From Bordetella parapertussis (GTDB lineage Bacteria > Pseudomonadota > Gammaproteobacteria > Burkholderiales > Burkholderiaceae_B), in assembly GCA_945869355.1 (NCBI GenBank), contig CAMBPA010000091.1, positions 1 through 6,023 on the forward strand: a stretch of DNA of 6,023 nt, given 5' to 3'. The position numbers were made by a program, and so were the translations under genes. A model generated the notes under the pieces. It was not told where the DNA came from and did no database searches. It was given only the letters and a program-made list of their open reading frames with translations. Positions 1 through 6,023 of this stretch are shown here, piece after piece. Positions within the stretch are counted from its first letter, which is position 1. Every line of letters begins with the position of its first letter.

Positions 1-1910
1 TTAGAGCCAGGATGAATCCAAAAACGAATGTCGCGTGCCCCTTGGTAATGCCCTGATTCTTCGGACTTCAAGCCCAAATTACCTAAGAGCCCCGACATCA
101 ACGCAAGGTGAAGTTGCTCGTGCGTCGCTTCGGTTTTATTCAGACGCCATCCTTGTTCACCAACAAGCGCCATTAACTGACTATGGATATCGTGCCACTC
201 GCGCAGGCGCAGCGGCGAAAGAAACTGCTGGCGAAACTGCGCCACGAGTTTGCGCTGCGAATCTTTGTGCGCCACCTGCTCGTGATACCAACGCCATAGC
301 TTGATGTAGGACACAAACTCGGATTTGTCATCCGAAAATTTGGAGTGCGCATTCTCTGCTGCTTCGCGCGCTTGCATGGGTCGATCGCGCGGATCTTGCA
401 CCGATAGCGCAGAAGCGATGATCAGCATTTCAGTCAGGCAATGTTGATCGCACGCCGCAAGAATCATACGACCGATACGGGGATCAACCGGAAGCTTTGC
501 TAAGGCGTGGCCAGTTGGTGTGAGCGCCTCTGGGTGCTCCCCGTCCGGATCCATTGCGCCTAATTCTTGTAATAAATGATAACCATCTGCAATCGCCCGG
601 CCACTCGGCGGATCAACAAAAGGGAAGTCCTCAATACTGTTGAGCTTCAAGGCCTTCATCCGCAAAATCACACTGGCCAGTGAGGACCGCAAAATCTCAG
701 GATCCGTGAAGGCCGGACGATCTTTGAAGCTCTGCTCGTCATAGAGCCTTATGCAGACCCCTGGCCCCAAGCGACCGCAACGCCCGGCGCGCTGATTGGC
801 CGAGGCCTGACTGATCGGCTCCACGCGTAACTGCTCGACCTTATTGCGCCAGGAATAGCGTTTGATACGCGCCAAGCCACTATCGATCACAAAACGAATG
901 CCCGGCACAGTCAGTGAAGTCTCTGCCACGTTGGTGGCTAACACCACCCTGCGCGCATTGGTGCTGGGACGAAAAATCTCCTCCTGCTCGGACTGTGATA
1001 GCCGTGCATACAGTGGCAGTATCTGCGTGCTGGGAGGATGGTGTTTGCGCAACGTCTCGGCTGCCTCGCGGATCTCACGCTCACCCGGCATGAAGACAAG
1101 GATGTCGCCGGCGCCCACGCGCGCGCACTCGTCGACCGCATCGGACAGAGCACTCATCAAGTCGCGCTCTTCATCGCGAGCTTGCGTGCGCTCTGAGGGC
1201 GTGTAGCCAGTCGGGGCGCTGGGCGTCTCTGATTCTGGCGGTTCAACCGGACGATAGCGGATATCCACCGGATACAGCCGACCCGACACCTCAATGACGG
1301 GGGCAGGCGTGCCGCTCGCGTCGCAAAAATGCGCGGCAAAGCGACTCGCATCAATCGTCGCGGAGGTAATGATGAGCTTTAGATCGCGACGCTTAGGCAA
1401 TAGCTGCCTAAGGTAGCCAAGTAGGAAATCAATGTTCAGGCTACGTTCATGGGCCTCATCAATGATGATCGTGTCATAACGGCGGAGCATGGGGTCACGC
1501 TGCGACTCCGCGAGCAAAATCCCATCTGTCATGAGCTTGATAGCCGTCTGCGCGCTGCTGCGGTCCTGAAAGCGCACCTGATACCCCACCCACTCCCCGA
1601 GCGGTGAATGTAATTCCTCGGCAATCCGGCGAGCCACAGAGCTCGCTGCTAATCGACGTGGTTGGGTGTGGCCAATCATCTTGACGAGGCCGCGTCCGAG
1701 ATCAAGGCAGATTTTGGGAAGTTGGGTCGTTTTGCCAGATCCGGTTTCACCGCTGACAATCACGACCTGATGCGCGGCGATCGTGGCAGCGATCTCCTGA
1801 CGACGCCCACTAACCGGCAAATCCTCGGGATAGGTGATCGGAGGGGCAAGTCGTGGGGAAATGACAACGCTTTCTGGCCTTGAATCGGCTGAGCGCTTTG
1901 AATCGGGCAT
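1..1910 (-). CDS. hrpA: ATP-dependent RNA helicase HrpA, DEAH-box family (N-terminal 636 residues; 3' end outside window)
   Basis: Reading leftwards from ATG 1910, one uninterrupted frame runs off the window edge. Visible helicase motifs: Walker A GETGSGKTTQ (residues 54-63), TQPRRLAA (82-89), the DEAH box DEAHERS (151-157), SAT (183-185), TNVAETSLT (326-334) and the arginine-finger motif QRAGRCGR (373-380). The last visible residues, RFWIHPGS, match the region after the helicase-associated domains in HrpA. E. coli HrpA is about 1300 residues, so roughly half is missing because of the window edge, not through damage. Family role: cytoplasmic ATP-driven RNA unwinding, linked to mRNA processing and to rescue of stalled or collided ribosomes. 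The ATG at 1910 is preferred because it lies just downstream of a perfect -10 box and places the Walker motif at a usual distance. Its Shine-Dalgarno is weak (GGA, 9 nt before the ATG). It is divergent from argA. HrpB is the main alternative, but the sequence after the DEAH box and the FWIHPGS stretch favour HrpA. Confidence 0.95.
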   Translation of the reverse strand, partial: MPDSKRSADSRPESVVISPRLAPPITYPEDLPVSGRRQEIAATIAAHQVVIVSGETGSGKTTQLPKICLDLGRGLVKMIGHTQPRRLAASSVARRIAEELHSPLGEWVGYQVRFQDRSSAQTAIKLMTDGILLAESQRDPMLRRYDTIIIDEAHERSLNIDFLLGYLRQLLPKRRDLKLIITSATIDASRFAAHFCDASGTPAPVIEVSGRLYPVDIRYRPVEPPESETPSAPTGYTPSERTQARDEERDLMSALSDAVDECARVGAGDILVFMPGEREIREAAETLRKHHPPSTQILPLYARLSQSEQEEIFRPSTNARRVVLATNVAETSLTVPGIRFVIDSGLARIKRYSWRNKVEQLRVEPISQASANQRAGRCGRLGPGVCIRLYDEQSFKDRPAFTDPEILRSSLASVILRMKALKLNSIEDFPFVDPPSGRAIADGYHLLQELGAMDPDGEHPEALTPTGHALAKLPVDPRIGRMILAACDQHCLTEMLIIASALSVQDPRDRPMQAREAAENAHSKFSDDKSEFVSYIKLWRWYHEQVAHKDSQRKLVAQFRQQFLSPLRLREWHDIHSQLMALVGEQGWRLNKTEATHEQLHLALMSGLLGNLGLKSEESGHYQGARDIRFWIHPGS

Positions 1911-1923
1911 ATTTTCGGATCCG

Positions 1924-1951
1924 TTGATCAGGACATTATAAAATTTATCGC
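1924..1951 (+). promoter_or_regulatory. Possible argA promoter in the divergent intergenic region
   Basis: The 80-bp gap between hrpA and argA must hold the argA promoter if argA is not transcribed from elsewhere. The best-spaced pair seen is TTGATC (1924-1929) and TATCGC (1946-1951), 16 bases apart. Each half is only a partial match. TATAAA at 1937-1942 is an alternative -10, with TTCGGA (1914-1919) as a poor -35. Both candidates overlap the hrpA promoter on the other strand, so the two genes could compete for polymerase. I saw no convincing arginine-repressor (ArgR) box. Confidence 0.25.
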
Positions 1952-1963
1952 TCAAACTCACAG
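1935..1963 (-). promoter_or_regulatory. Probable sigma-70 promoter of hrpA
   Basis: On the minus strand a perfect TATAAT lies at 1940-1935. Seventeen bases upstream is CTGTGA (1963-1958), a weak match (3 of 6) to TTGACA. The hrpA ATG is 24 bases downstream of the -10 box, giving a leader of about 15-20 nt. The -10 is convincing; the -35 is not. Confidence 0.45.
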
Positions 1964-1990
1964 CCCACGAGGTTTACAACACTAGCCACT

Positions 1991-3349
1991 ATGCCAGACT
2001 CCCTAGAACAAGAAACCGTCTCCGCTCAAGAAGCCCCAGAGTTCGCTGCCGCGCAGTTTGTGCGCTGGTTCCGGGAGGTAGCTCCTTACGTGCACGCATT
2101 TCGTGGCAAAACCTTTGTCGTCGCCTTTGGCGGCGAGCTGGTCCAGGCCAATGTCCTCAATACACTGGTCCAAGATTTGTCCCTACTTTCAGCCCTAGGC
2201 ATCAAACTCGTACTGGTGCATGGCTCTCGACCCCAAGTCAACGAGCAACTGCGTCTGAAGGGTTTTAGCCAACAGTTCGACCGTGGCCGCTCCCCGATGG
2301 ACGCCGATGCACTTGAGTGCGCAAAAGAGGCCGCCGGCGAGATACGCCTAGACATCGAAGCGGCATTCAGCCAAGGGTTGCCCAACACGCCCATGTCGCA
2401 CGCTCAAATCCGGGTTATTTCAGGTAACTTCGTGACAGCGCGTCCCACCGGTATTATTGACGGAGTGGATTACAAACACACCGGTCAGGTGCGTAAGATC
2501 GATGTCGACGCTTTGCGCTCATCGATTGATCGCGGTTCAATTGTTCTGCTGTCGCCGCTAGGATTCTCACCAACGGGTGAGGCCTTCAATCTGGCGATGG
2601 AAGAACTCGCCACGAGCGTGGCAACCGCCTTGCGCGCAGAGAAGCTCATTTTTCTGACGGAATCGCCTGGCGTCATCGCCGAAGACGGCAGCATAGACAC
2701 CGAGTTGGCAAGACTCGACGCCGATGCTCTCCTCGCCTCAGGCTCAATCGACCCTGACACCGCCTTTTATCTGCAGTTTGCCTCGCGCGCTGTGAAGCGC
2801 GGCGTGACACGCGCGCACTTGATACCGTTCTCAATGGACGGTGTCGTCCTGCTTGAAGTCTTTACCCACGACGGTGTGGGCACGATGGTGGTGGAAGATA
2901 CGCTAGACGACTTGCGACCCGCAACGATCGATGATGTCGGCGCTATCTTGCAACTCATCGAGCCCTTGGAGCAAGATGGCACGCTCGTACCACGTGGCCG
3001 CGCATTCATTGAACGTGACGTGGAAAACTTTACGGTGCTCGAGCACGATGGAGTGATTTATGGTTGCGCGACGCTGCATGACTTTCCCAAGGATCAGATG
3101 GCAGAAATGGGCTGTCTGATCGTGCACCCGGAGTGGCAAGGAACTGGGGAAGGCGAAATTTTATTGCGGCATATGGAGTCGCGTGCCAGAGGCCACGGCG
3201 CAAAACGTATTTTCGCGCTGACCACCCGCACTTCCCACTGGTTCATCAAACGCGGGTTTGTTCAAGGTGGAGTCGCAGACTTGCCCAAAGAAAAACAAAC
3301 GCACTACAACCGTTCACGCAACAGCCTAATTTTTATAAAACGCCTGTAG
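1991..3349 (+). CDS. argA: Amino-acid N-acetyltransferase (N-acetylglutamate synthase), fused kinase-like plus GNAT domains
   Basis: ArgA transfers the acetyl group of acetyl-CoA to L-glutamate, the first step of arginine biosynthesis, in the cytoplasm. The 452-residue protein has the classical two-domain layout. Residues about 25-295 form an amino-acid-kinase-like domain (FRGKTFVVAFGGE at 37-49, VHGSRPQ at 76-82, SPLGFSPTGEAFN at 188-200). Residues about 306-452 form the GNAT acetyltransferase domain, with the acetyl-CoA loop QGTGEG (383-388), LTTRTSHWF (410-418) and the ending RNSLIF. The VHGSRPQ motif and the C-terminal GNAT domain separate it from ArgB. The length agrees with E. coli ArgA (443 residues). 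ATG 1991 is the only usable start: no ATG, GTG or TTG lies between it and the in-frame TGA at 1925. There is no recognisable Shine-Dalgarno at normal distance; the nearest purine run, GAGG, ends 18 nt upstream. The family is usually feedback-inhibited by arginine through the kinase-like domain; this is family knowledge, not visible here. Confidence 0.96.
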   Translation: MPDSLEQETVSAQEAPEFAAAQFVRWFREVAPYVHAFRGKTFVVAFGGELVQANVLNTLVQDLSLLSALGIKLVLVHGSRPQVNEQLRLKGFSQQFDRGRSPMDADALECAKEAAGEIRLDIEAAFSQGLPNTPMSHAQIRVISGNFVTARPTGIIDGVDYKHTGQVRKIDVDALRSSIDRGSIVLLSPLGFSPTGEAFNLAMEELATSVATALRAEKLIFLTESPGVIAEDGSIDTELARLDADALLASGSIDPDTAFYLQFASRAVKRGVTRAHLIPFSMDGVVLLEVFTHDGVGTMVVEDTLDDLRPATIDDVGAILQLIEPLEQDGTLVPRGRAFIERDVENFTVLEHDGVIYGCATLHDFPKDQMAEMGCLIVHPEWQGTGEGEILLRHMESRARGHGAKRIFALTTRTSHWFIKRGFVQGGVADLPKEKQTHYNRSRNSLIFIKRL

Positions 3350-3391
3350 GGTCTGGGGGCTATTCTTCAAGAGATCTCAGAAGCCCCTACA
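3345..3391 (+). repeat. Inverted repeat with two alternative pairings between argA and the yggX-type gene
   Basis: The right arm at 3379-3391 can pair in two ways. AGAAGCCCC (3379-3387) pairs with GGGGCTATTCT (3356-3366), leaving one bulged A and a 12-nt loop that contains the palindrome GAGATCTC (3371-3378). Alternatively CCCTACA (3385-3391) pairs perfectly with TGTAGGG (3345-3351), which includes the argA stop codon. The two foldings share bases and exclude each other. There is no T-run after the right arm, so this is not a standard intrinsic terminator. It could stabilise the argA 3' end, act as an operator or attenuator for the next gene, or be chance. Confidence 0.45.
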
Positions 3392-3393
3392 AT
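3364..3393 (+). promoter_or_regulatory. Possible promoter of the yggX-type gene
   Basis: TACAAT (3388-3393) matches the -10 consensus at 5 of 6 positions and lies 33 bases before the start codon. The upstream -35 candidates are weak: TTCAAG at 3366 with a 16-base spacer, or TCTTCA at 3364 with 18. The -10 directly abuts the right arm of the inverted repeat. Co-transcription with argA is also possible, since the gap is only 77 bp. Confidence 0.35.
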
Positions 3394-3426
3394 ACATTTA
3401 CTTTGTTCTAGACAGGATTGATCACC

Positions 3427-3699
3427 ATGGGCCGTACCGTACAGTGTTTAAAGCTTAAAAAAGAAGCCGAAGGGCTGGACTACCCACCCTATCCTGGCGA
3501 GATGGGCACCCGTATCTGGCAAAGCATCTCCAAAGAAGCTTGGCAGGAATGGCTGAACGTTCAGACGCGTCTGGTCAACGAAAACAGATTAAATCTTGCG
3601 GATACGCGGGCACGCAAATACCTAAAAGAACAAATGGAAAAACATCTGTTTGAAGACATCGACGTAGAGGCCCAAGGCTTCGTGCCACCGCCCGCCTAA
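3427..3699 (+). CDS. yggX: Probable Fe(2+)-trafficking protein, YggX family (oxidative damage protection)
   Basis: This small cytoplasmic protein (90 residues; E. coli YggX has 91) belongs to the family implicated in intracellular Fe(II) handling and in protecting Fe-S clusters from oxidants. The family signature is clear: MGRTVQC with the conserved Cys7, [13 protein letters not shown] (13-25), ISKEAWQEW (34-42), and a helical segment ending [16 protein letters not shown] 3427 is chosen because it gives the usual M-x-R-T start and has AGGA (3414-3417) 9 nt upstream. A TTG at 3418 in the same frame would add three residues and lies too close to that ribosome binding site. It follows argA on the same strand and faces rpiA across a 25-bp gap. 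Identification rests on recognised similarity across the whole length. Confidence 0.94.
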   Translation: MGRTVQCLKLKKEAEGLDYPPYPGEMGTRIWQSISKEAWQEWLNVQTRLVNENRLNLADTRARKYLKEQMEKHLFEDIDVEAQGFVPPPA

Positions 3700-3742
3700 A
3701 ACCACGTCAAAAGAAGGTATGCGTCTACAGACGACGTATACC
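3700..3742 (-). terminator. Stem-loop at the convergent junction; probable intrinsic terminator of the rmuC-rpiA transcript
   Basis: GGTATGCGTC (3716-3725) and GACGTATACC (3733-3742) form a 10-pair stem with a 7-base loop, spanning the end of rpiA. Read on the minus strand, the stem has one A-C mismatch and is followed at once by TTCTTTT (3715-3709), as expected of a terminator. Read on the plus strand the same position becomes a G-U wobble, so the stem is fully paired, but only a weak T-containing stretch follows. It may therefore serve both directions, better for rpiA. Confidence 0.5.
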
Positions 3743-4393
3743 GTTCTGTGTTGCCAATAAGGCAACATCGGCCGGACGGATCGCGAACAATCCGTTGGTC
3801 ACGACGCCCGGCACGTTATTGAGTTGTTTTTCAAGTGCAATGGCGTCCGTAATGCTGAGGCCAGACACATCTAGAATTTGGTTGCCACCGTCGGTGGTGA
3901 AGCCTTCGCGCAATGTGGGCTTGCCGCCTAGCGACAAGGCAACACGCGCCACTGCTTGACTTGCAATGGCAAGTACTTCAATGGGTAGCGGAAACTTACC
4001 CAACGTTTGTACAAGCTTTGACTCATCGGCAATACACACAAATTTTTGCGCAACGGAGGCTACGATTTTTTCACGCGTCAGCGCCCCGCCGCCACCCTTA
4101 ATCATGTGAAGGGAGGCATTAATCTCATCGGCACCATCCACATAGACGGGCATCGACTCGACTTGATTCAAATCGAGCACGACAATCCCTAAATCACTAA
4201 GCCGCTTTGCACTGCGCTCGGAGCTCGCGACGGCACCGCGAAAGCATCCACGAAAACGCGCCAACCCGTCGATAAATAAATCAGCGGTGGATCCCGTCCC
4301 CACCCCGATCACGGCATCCGTCGTGAGCATCGGCTCGATCAGTGAGAGCGCCGCCTCAGCAGCCTGCAATTTAAGATCTTGTTGAGAAAGCAT
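3725..4393 (-). CDS. rpiA: Ribose-5-phosphate isomerase A
   Basis: RpiA interconverts ribose 5-phosphate and ribulose 5-phosphate in the non-oxidative pentose phosphate pathway, in the cytoplasm. The 222-residue length fits the family (E. coli 219). Motifs in order: the phosphate-binding loop GVGTGSTA (30-37), VDGADE (85-90), [11 protein letters not shown] (99-109), DESK (123-126), and [10 protein letters not shown] near the end. Asp86, Asp89, Lys99 and Glu108 line up with E. coli Asp81, Asp84, Lys94 and the catalytic base Glu103, with the same spacing, so the enzyme should be active. The start ATG at 4393 has a good ribosome binding site, AAAGGA (4406-4401), 7 nt away. That site overlaps the stop codon of rmuC, which ends 11 bp upstream, so translation may be coupled. 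The stop codon lies inside a probable terminator stem. The gene converges with the yggX-type gene. Confidence 0.97.
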   Translation of the reverse strand: MLSQQDLKLQAAEAALSLIEPMLTTDAVIGVGTGSTADLFIDGLARFRGCFRGAVASSERSAKRLSDLGIVVLDLNQVESMPVYVDGADEINASLHMIKGGGGALTREKIVASVAQKFVCIADESKLVQTLGKFPLPIEVLAIASQAVARVALSLGGKPTLREGFTTDGGNQILDVSGLSITDAIALEKQLNNVPGVVTNGLFAIRPADVALLATQNGIRRL

Positions 4394-4400
4394 ACGACTG

Positions 4401-4406
4401 TCCTTT
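4401..4406 (-). promoter_or_regulatory. Ribosome binding site of rpiA, overlapping the rmuC stop codon
   Basis: AAAGGA on the minus strand lies 7 nt before the rpiA ATG and shares two bases with the rmuC TAA (4407-4405). Ribosomes terminating on rmuC would sit on this site, an arrangement typical of translational coupling. It also fixes the rpiA start. Confidence 0.7.
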
Positions 4407-5820
4407 AGGATTTTTGGGTGGCATCAGGCGCGATATCGCCGACATCGGGATCAACCTCACCTTCATCATGGTCCGTCTCAGCGACCTCGGGCGCGAACAA
4501 CGCTTTTGCCTGTTCCTCGGGCATCGCCTCGACGTTTTTCAAGCTACGCAACATCATACGGGTGCGCGATTCGGTTTGTCCGATACGACTACTCGCCGTA
4601 TCGAGCGATTTTTTGACGTTCGCCAGGGTATCGCCAAACTTGCCGAACTCTGTTTTGACGGCACGCAGCACCTGCCAGACTTCCGAAGAACGCTGTTGGA
4701 TCGCCAAGGTGCGAAAACCCATCTGTAAGCTGTTGAGCAGCGCCGCAAGGTTTGCAGGGCCAGCGACGTTCACCCTGAGGTCGTGCAACTTATCTAACAG
4801 GCCTGGCTGACGCAACACCTCTGCATAGAGACTTTCGCTGGGCAGAAACATGATCGCAAAATCAGTGGTGTGCGGCGGCGATATGTATTTGGCAACAATC
4901 GTCTTAGCCTGAAGCTCAATCGCGCGACCAAGCGCAGTGCCGGCCGCTTTCATGGCATCGCGATCCGCCAACTCGTGCGCATCCATGAGACGTTCGTACT
5001 CCTCTTTCGGAAACTTAGCGTCAATCGGCAACCAGACCGGTTCGTCGAACTGGCCCTGACCTGGCAAGCGCACTGCGAATTCAACTTGTGCGTCACTGCC
5101 CGGCACCGTTTTGACGTTACGGGCATATTGATCTGGCGTCATGGTGTCTTCAATCAGACGCGCCAATTGCACCTCTCCCCAAGTGCCGCGGGACTTGACG
5201 TTTGTCAGCACGCGCTTGAGATCGCCTACCCCGGCCGCGAGGGTCTGCATTTCACCCAAGCCTTTATGTACCGCCTCTAGGCGATCCGAGACAAGTTTGA
5301 AAGACTCGCCCAAACGCAGCTCAAGCGTTGCATGCAGTTTCTCATCAACGGTTCGACGCATTTCATCGAGTTTGGCCGAATTATCCTTTTGCAACGCCAG
5401 CAAACGTTCCTCAACCGCATTACGCAATTCAGTGATGCGGCGCTCATTGGCCTGAATCAGTGTTTGCAACTGCTCGGAAAACCCTGTGGCAAAACGATTG
5501 AGAGACTCGGCGCTTTCAGTACGCCCGGCCGCCGCATCGCGCGCCATGGCAGACCGAAAATCGTTATCGCTCTGAGCTAGTTCGGTCCGTAGCGCACGAG
5601 ACGACTCAGCCAGTTCGGTACGCAACTGACGGTGTGCCTCGGTTTGCTCTTGCCTTAGGCTGCGCTCAAGACGCTCTTGTGCGCTGAGAATCTGATCGAG
5701 TTTTGGTTCGGTCGACGTTGCGCCCATGCGTGCGGCACGTAGCCAAGCCAACACCGCGAAGAGTGTGGCGCAGACACTCGCAAGAGTGGTCACGATTAAC
5801 AAGAGATTAACGTCCATCAT
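4405..5820 (-). CDS. rmuC: DNA recombination protein RmuC
   Basis: RmuC is a widespread protein that limits inversions and other recombination at short inverted repeats; its biochemical activity is not settled, and its core has been related to PD-(D/E)XK nucleases. The protein is 471 residues (E. coli 475). Residues about 4-27 form one hydrophobic membrane segment; residues about 38-190 are a long charged coiled coil; the conserved RmuC domain follows, with [21 protein letters not shown] (205-225), LPIDAKFP (264-271), [12 protein letters not shown] (325-336) and [22 protein letters not shown] (354-375). Asp267 and Lys269 are the likely nuclease-like pair. The last ~35 residues are acidic and probably disordered. 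Two adjacent ATGs (5820 and 5817) are possible starts. GGGA (5828-5825) is 4 nt from the first and 7 nt from the second, so the second may be used. The first gives an ATGA overlap with the upstream gene. The product is probably anchored in the inner membrane with its bulk in the cytoplasm. Confidence 0.95.
   Translation of the reverse strand: MMDVNLLLIVTTLASVCATLFAVLAWLRAARMGATSTEPKLDQILSAQERLERSLRQEQTEAHRQLRTELAESSRALRTELAQSDNDFRSAMARDAAAGRTESAESLNRFATGFSEQLQTLIQANERRITELRNAVEERLLALQKDNSAKLDEMRRTVDEKLHATLELRLGESFKLVSDRLEAVHKGLGEMQTLAAGVGDLKRVLTNVKSRGTWGEVQLARLIEDTMTPDQYARNVKTVPGSDAQVEFAVRLPGQGQFDEPVWLPIDAKFPKEEYERLMDAHELADRDAMKAAGTALGRAIELQAKTIVAKYISPPHTTDFAIMFLPSESLYAEVLRQPGLLDKLHDLRVNVAGPANLAALLNSLQMGFRTLAIQQRSSEVWQVLRAVKTEFGKFGDTLANVKKSLDTASSRIGQTESRTRMMLRSLKNVEAMPEEQAKALFAPEVAETDHDEGEVDPDVGDIAPDATQKS
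5527..5625 (-). repeat. Eleven-residue (hendecad) repeat within the RmuC coiled coil
   Basis: Residues 66-76 ([11 protein letters not shown]) and 77-87 ([11 protein letters not shown]) are near-copies, and 88-98 ([11 protein letters not shown]) is a degenerate third unit. An 11-residue period is a known coiled-coil variant with little supercoil. The repeat lies early in the rod, after the membrane segment, where length changes would probably be tolerated. Confidence 0.6.
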
Positions 5821-6023
5821 TTGATCCCGAGCTTTTCAGCAAAACGCTTTTCATTAAAGCCAACCGACACAGACTGATCGGCATACACCGTCAGCGGACG
5901 TCTCACAAGTGCGGGATAAGCCGCGATCAAACTGAGCCACTGCACATCCGTCTGCGGCGCCTTTAACCCATCATCCAAATTGCGCCAAGTCATCGAAGCG
6001 CGATTCACAAGTTTTTCCCAACC
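5817..6023 (-). CDS. ArsC/Spx-like thioredoxin-fold protein (YffB/MgsR type), C-terminal 68 residues; 5' end outside window
   Basis: The frame is open to the right edge and ends with TGA at 5819-5817. The visible part reads GWEKLVNRASMTWRNL, then a variable linker, then LIAAYPALVRRPLTVY and SVGFNEKRFAEKLG. This is the C-terminal pattern of the ArsC-family group that includes E. coli YffB (about 118 residues): GW..L.N..TTWR, then HPa..kRP and lGF. The Arg-Pro of VRRP is the conserved family position that follows the helix. The N-terminal half, with the cysteine motif that would decide between a reductase and an Spx-type regulator, is not in the window, so no reaction is assigned. A GTG at 6008 in the frame is an internal valine, not a start. 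The stop overlaps the rmuC start (ATGA), which indicates one operon with rmuC and rpiA. Confidence 0.85.
   Translation of the reverse strand, partial: GWEKLVNRASMTWRNLDDGLKAPQTDVQWLSLIAAYPALVRRPLTVYADQSVSVGFNEKRFAEKLGIK

Noticed and set aside
35..304. Plus-strand 89-codon open frame near the left edge
   Set aside because: It is antisense to the conserved HrpA segment that ends in RFWIHPGS and has no recognisable features.
862..1354. Open frames of 65-114 codons on both strands inside hrpA
   Set aside because: The hrpA reading frame is continuous through this region and contains conserved helicase motifs; the other frames have no family resemblance.
1911..1990. Possible ArgR operator in front of argA
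   Set aside because: The gap is AT-rich in part, but I could not find a convincing pair of ArgR half-sites.
1908..2002. HrpA and ArgA proteins both begin with Met-Pro-Asp-Ser on opposite strands, suggesting an inverted duplication at the divergent starts
   Set aside because: The codons differ (CCC GAT TCA against CCA GAC TCC), and the bases before and after show no inverted repeat, so this is most likely coincidence.
3133..3411. 92-codon plus-strand open frame overlapping the end of argA
   Set aside because: It lies in another frame of the acetyltransferase domain and its product looks like out-of-frame translation.
4418..5580. Several plus-strand open frames of 82-136 codons lying opposite rmuC
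   Set aside because: They are antisense to a well-conserved gene, overlap each other in different frames, are rich in Arg and Ser as expected for shadow frames, and show no recognisable domain or ribosome binding site.

Overview
The window looks like ordinary chromosomal core DNA from a betaproteobacterium, most likely order Burkholderiales. This rests on the gene content: a fused N-acetylglutamate synthase (ArgA) next to a YggX-type Fe(2+)-trafficking gene and an HrpA helicase gene, an arrangement I recall from Bordetella, Burkholderia and Ralstonia relatives. GC content looks moderate by eye. No mobile element, phage gene, CRISPR array, tRNA or rRNA was seen. Every stretch longer than about 80 bases is explained by a coding region.

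Layout from left to right. Positions 1-1910 (minus strand) hold the first 636 codons of hrpA, a DEAH-box RNA helicase whose C-terminal half lies outside the window. An 80-bp divergent intergenic region (1911-1990) carries the hrpA promoter, with a perfect TATAAT, and probably an argA promoter. argA (1991-3349, plus) is followed after 77 bp by a yggX-type gene (3427-3699, plus). That gap contains an inverted repeat next to a possible promoter. A 25-bp convergent gap holds a stem-loop that probably terminates the minus-strand transcript. From the right edge leftwards, the minus strand carries the 3' end of an Spx/YffB-like ArsC-family gene (5817-6023), rmuC (4405-5820) and rpiA (3725-4393). The first two overlap by 4 bp (ATGA), and the last two are 11 bp apart with the rpiA ribosome binding site lying across the rmuC stop codon. 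This looks like one transcription unit.

The genes are housekeeping functions: RNA remodelling (HrpA), the first committed step of arginine synthesis (ArgA), iron handling and protection of Fe-S clusters (YggX), the non-oxidative pentose phosphate pathway (RpiA), a DNA-recombination-associated membrane-anchored coiled-coil protein (RmuC), and a thioredoxin-fold ArsC/Spx-like protein. I found no evidence of a previously undescribed system. The points worth a second look are small ones: the alternative hairpins between argA and yggX, the asymmetric terminator at the convergent junction, the apparent absence of a Shine-Dalgarno sequence before argA, the tight coupling in the minus-strand operon, and an 11-residue repeat in RmuC.
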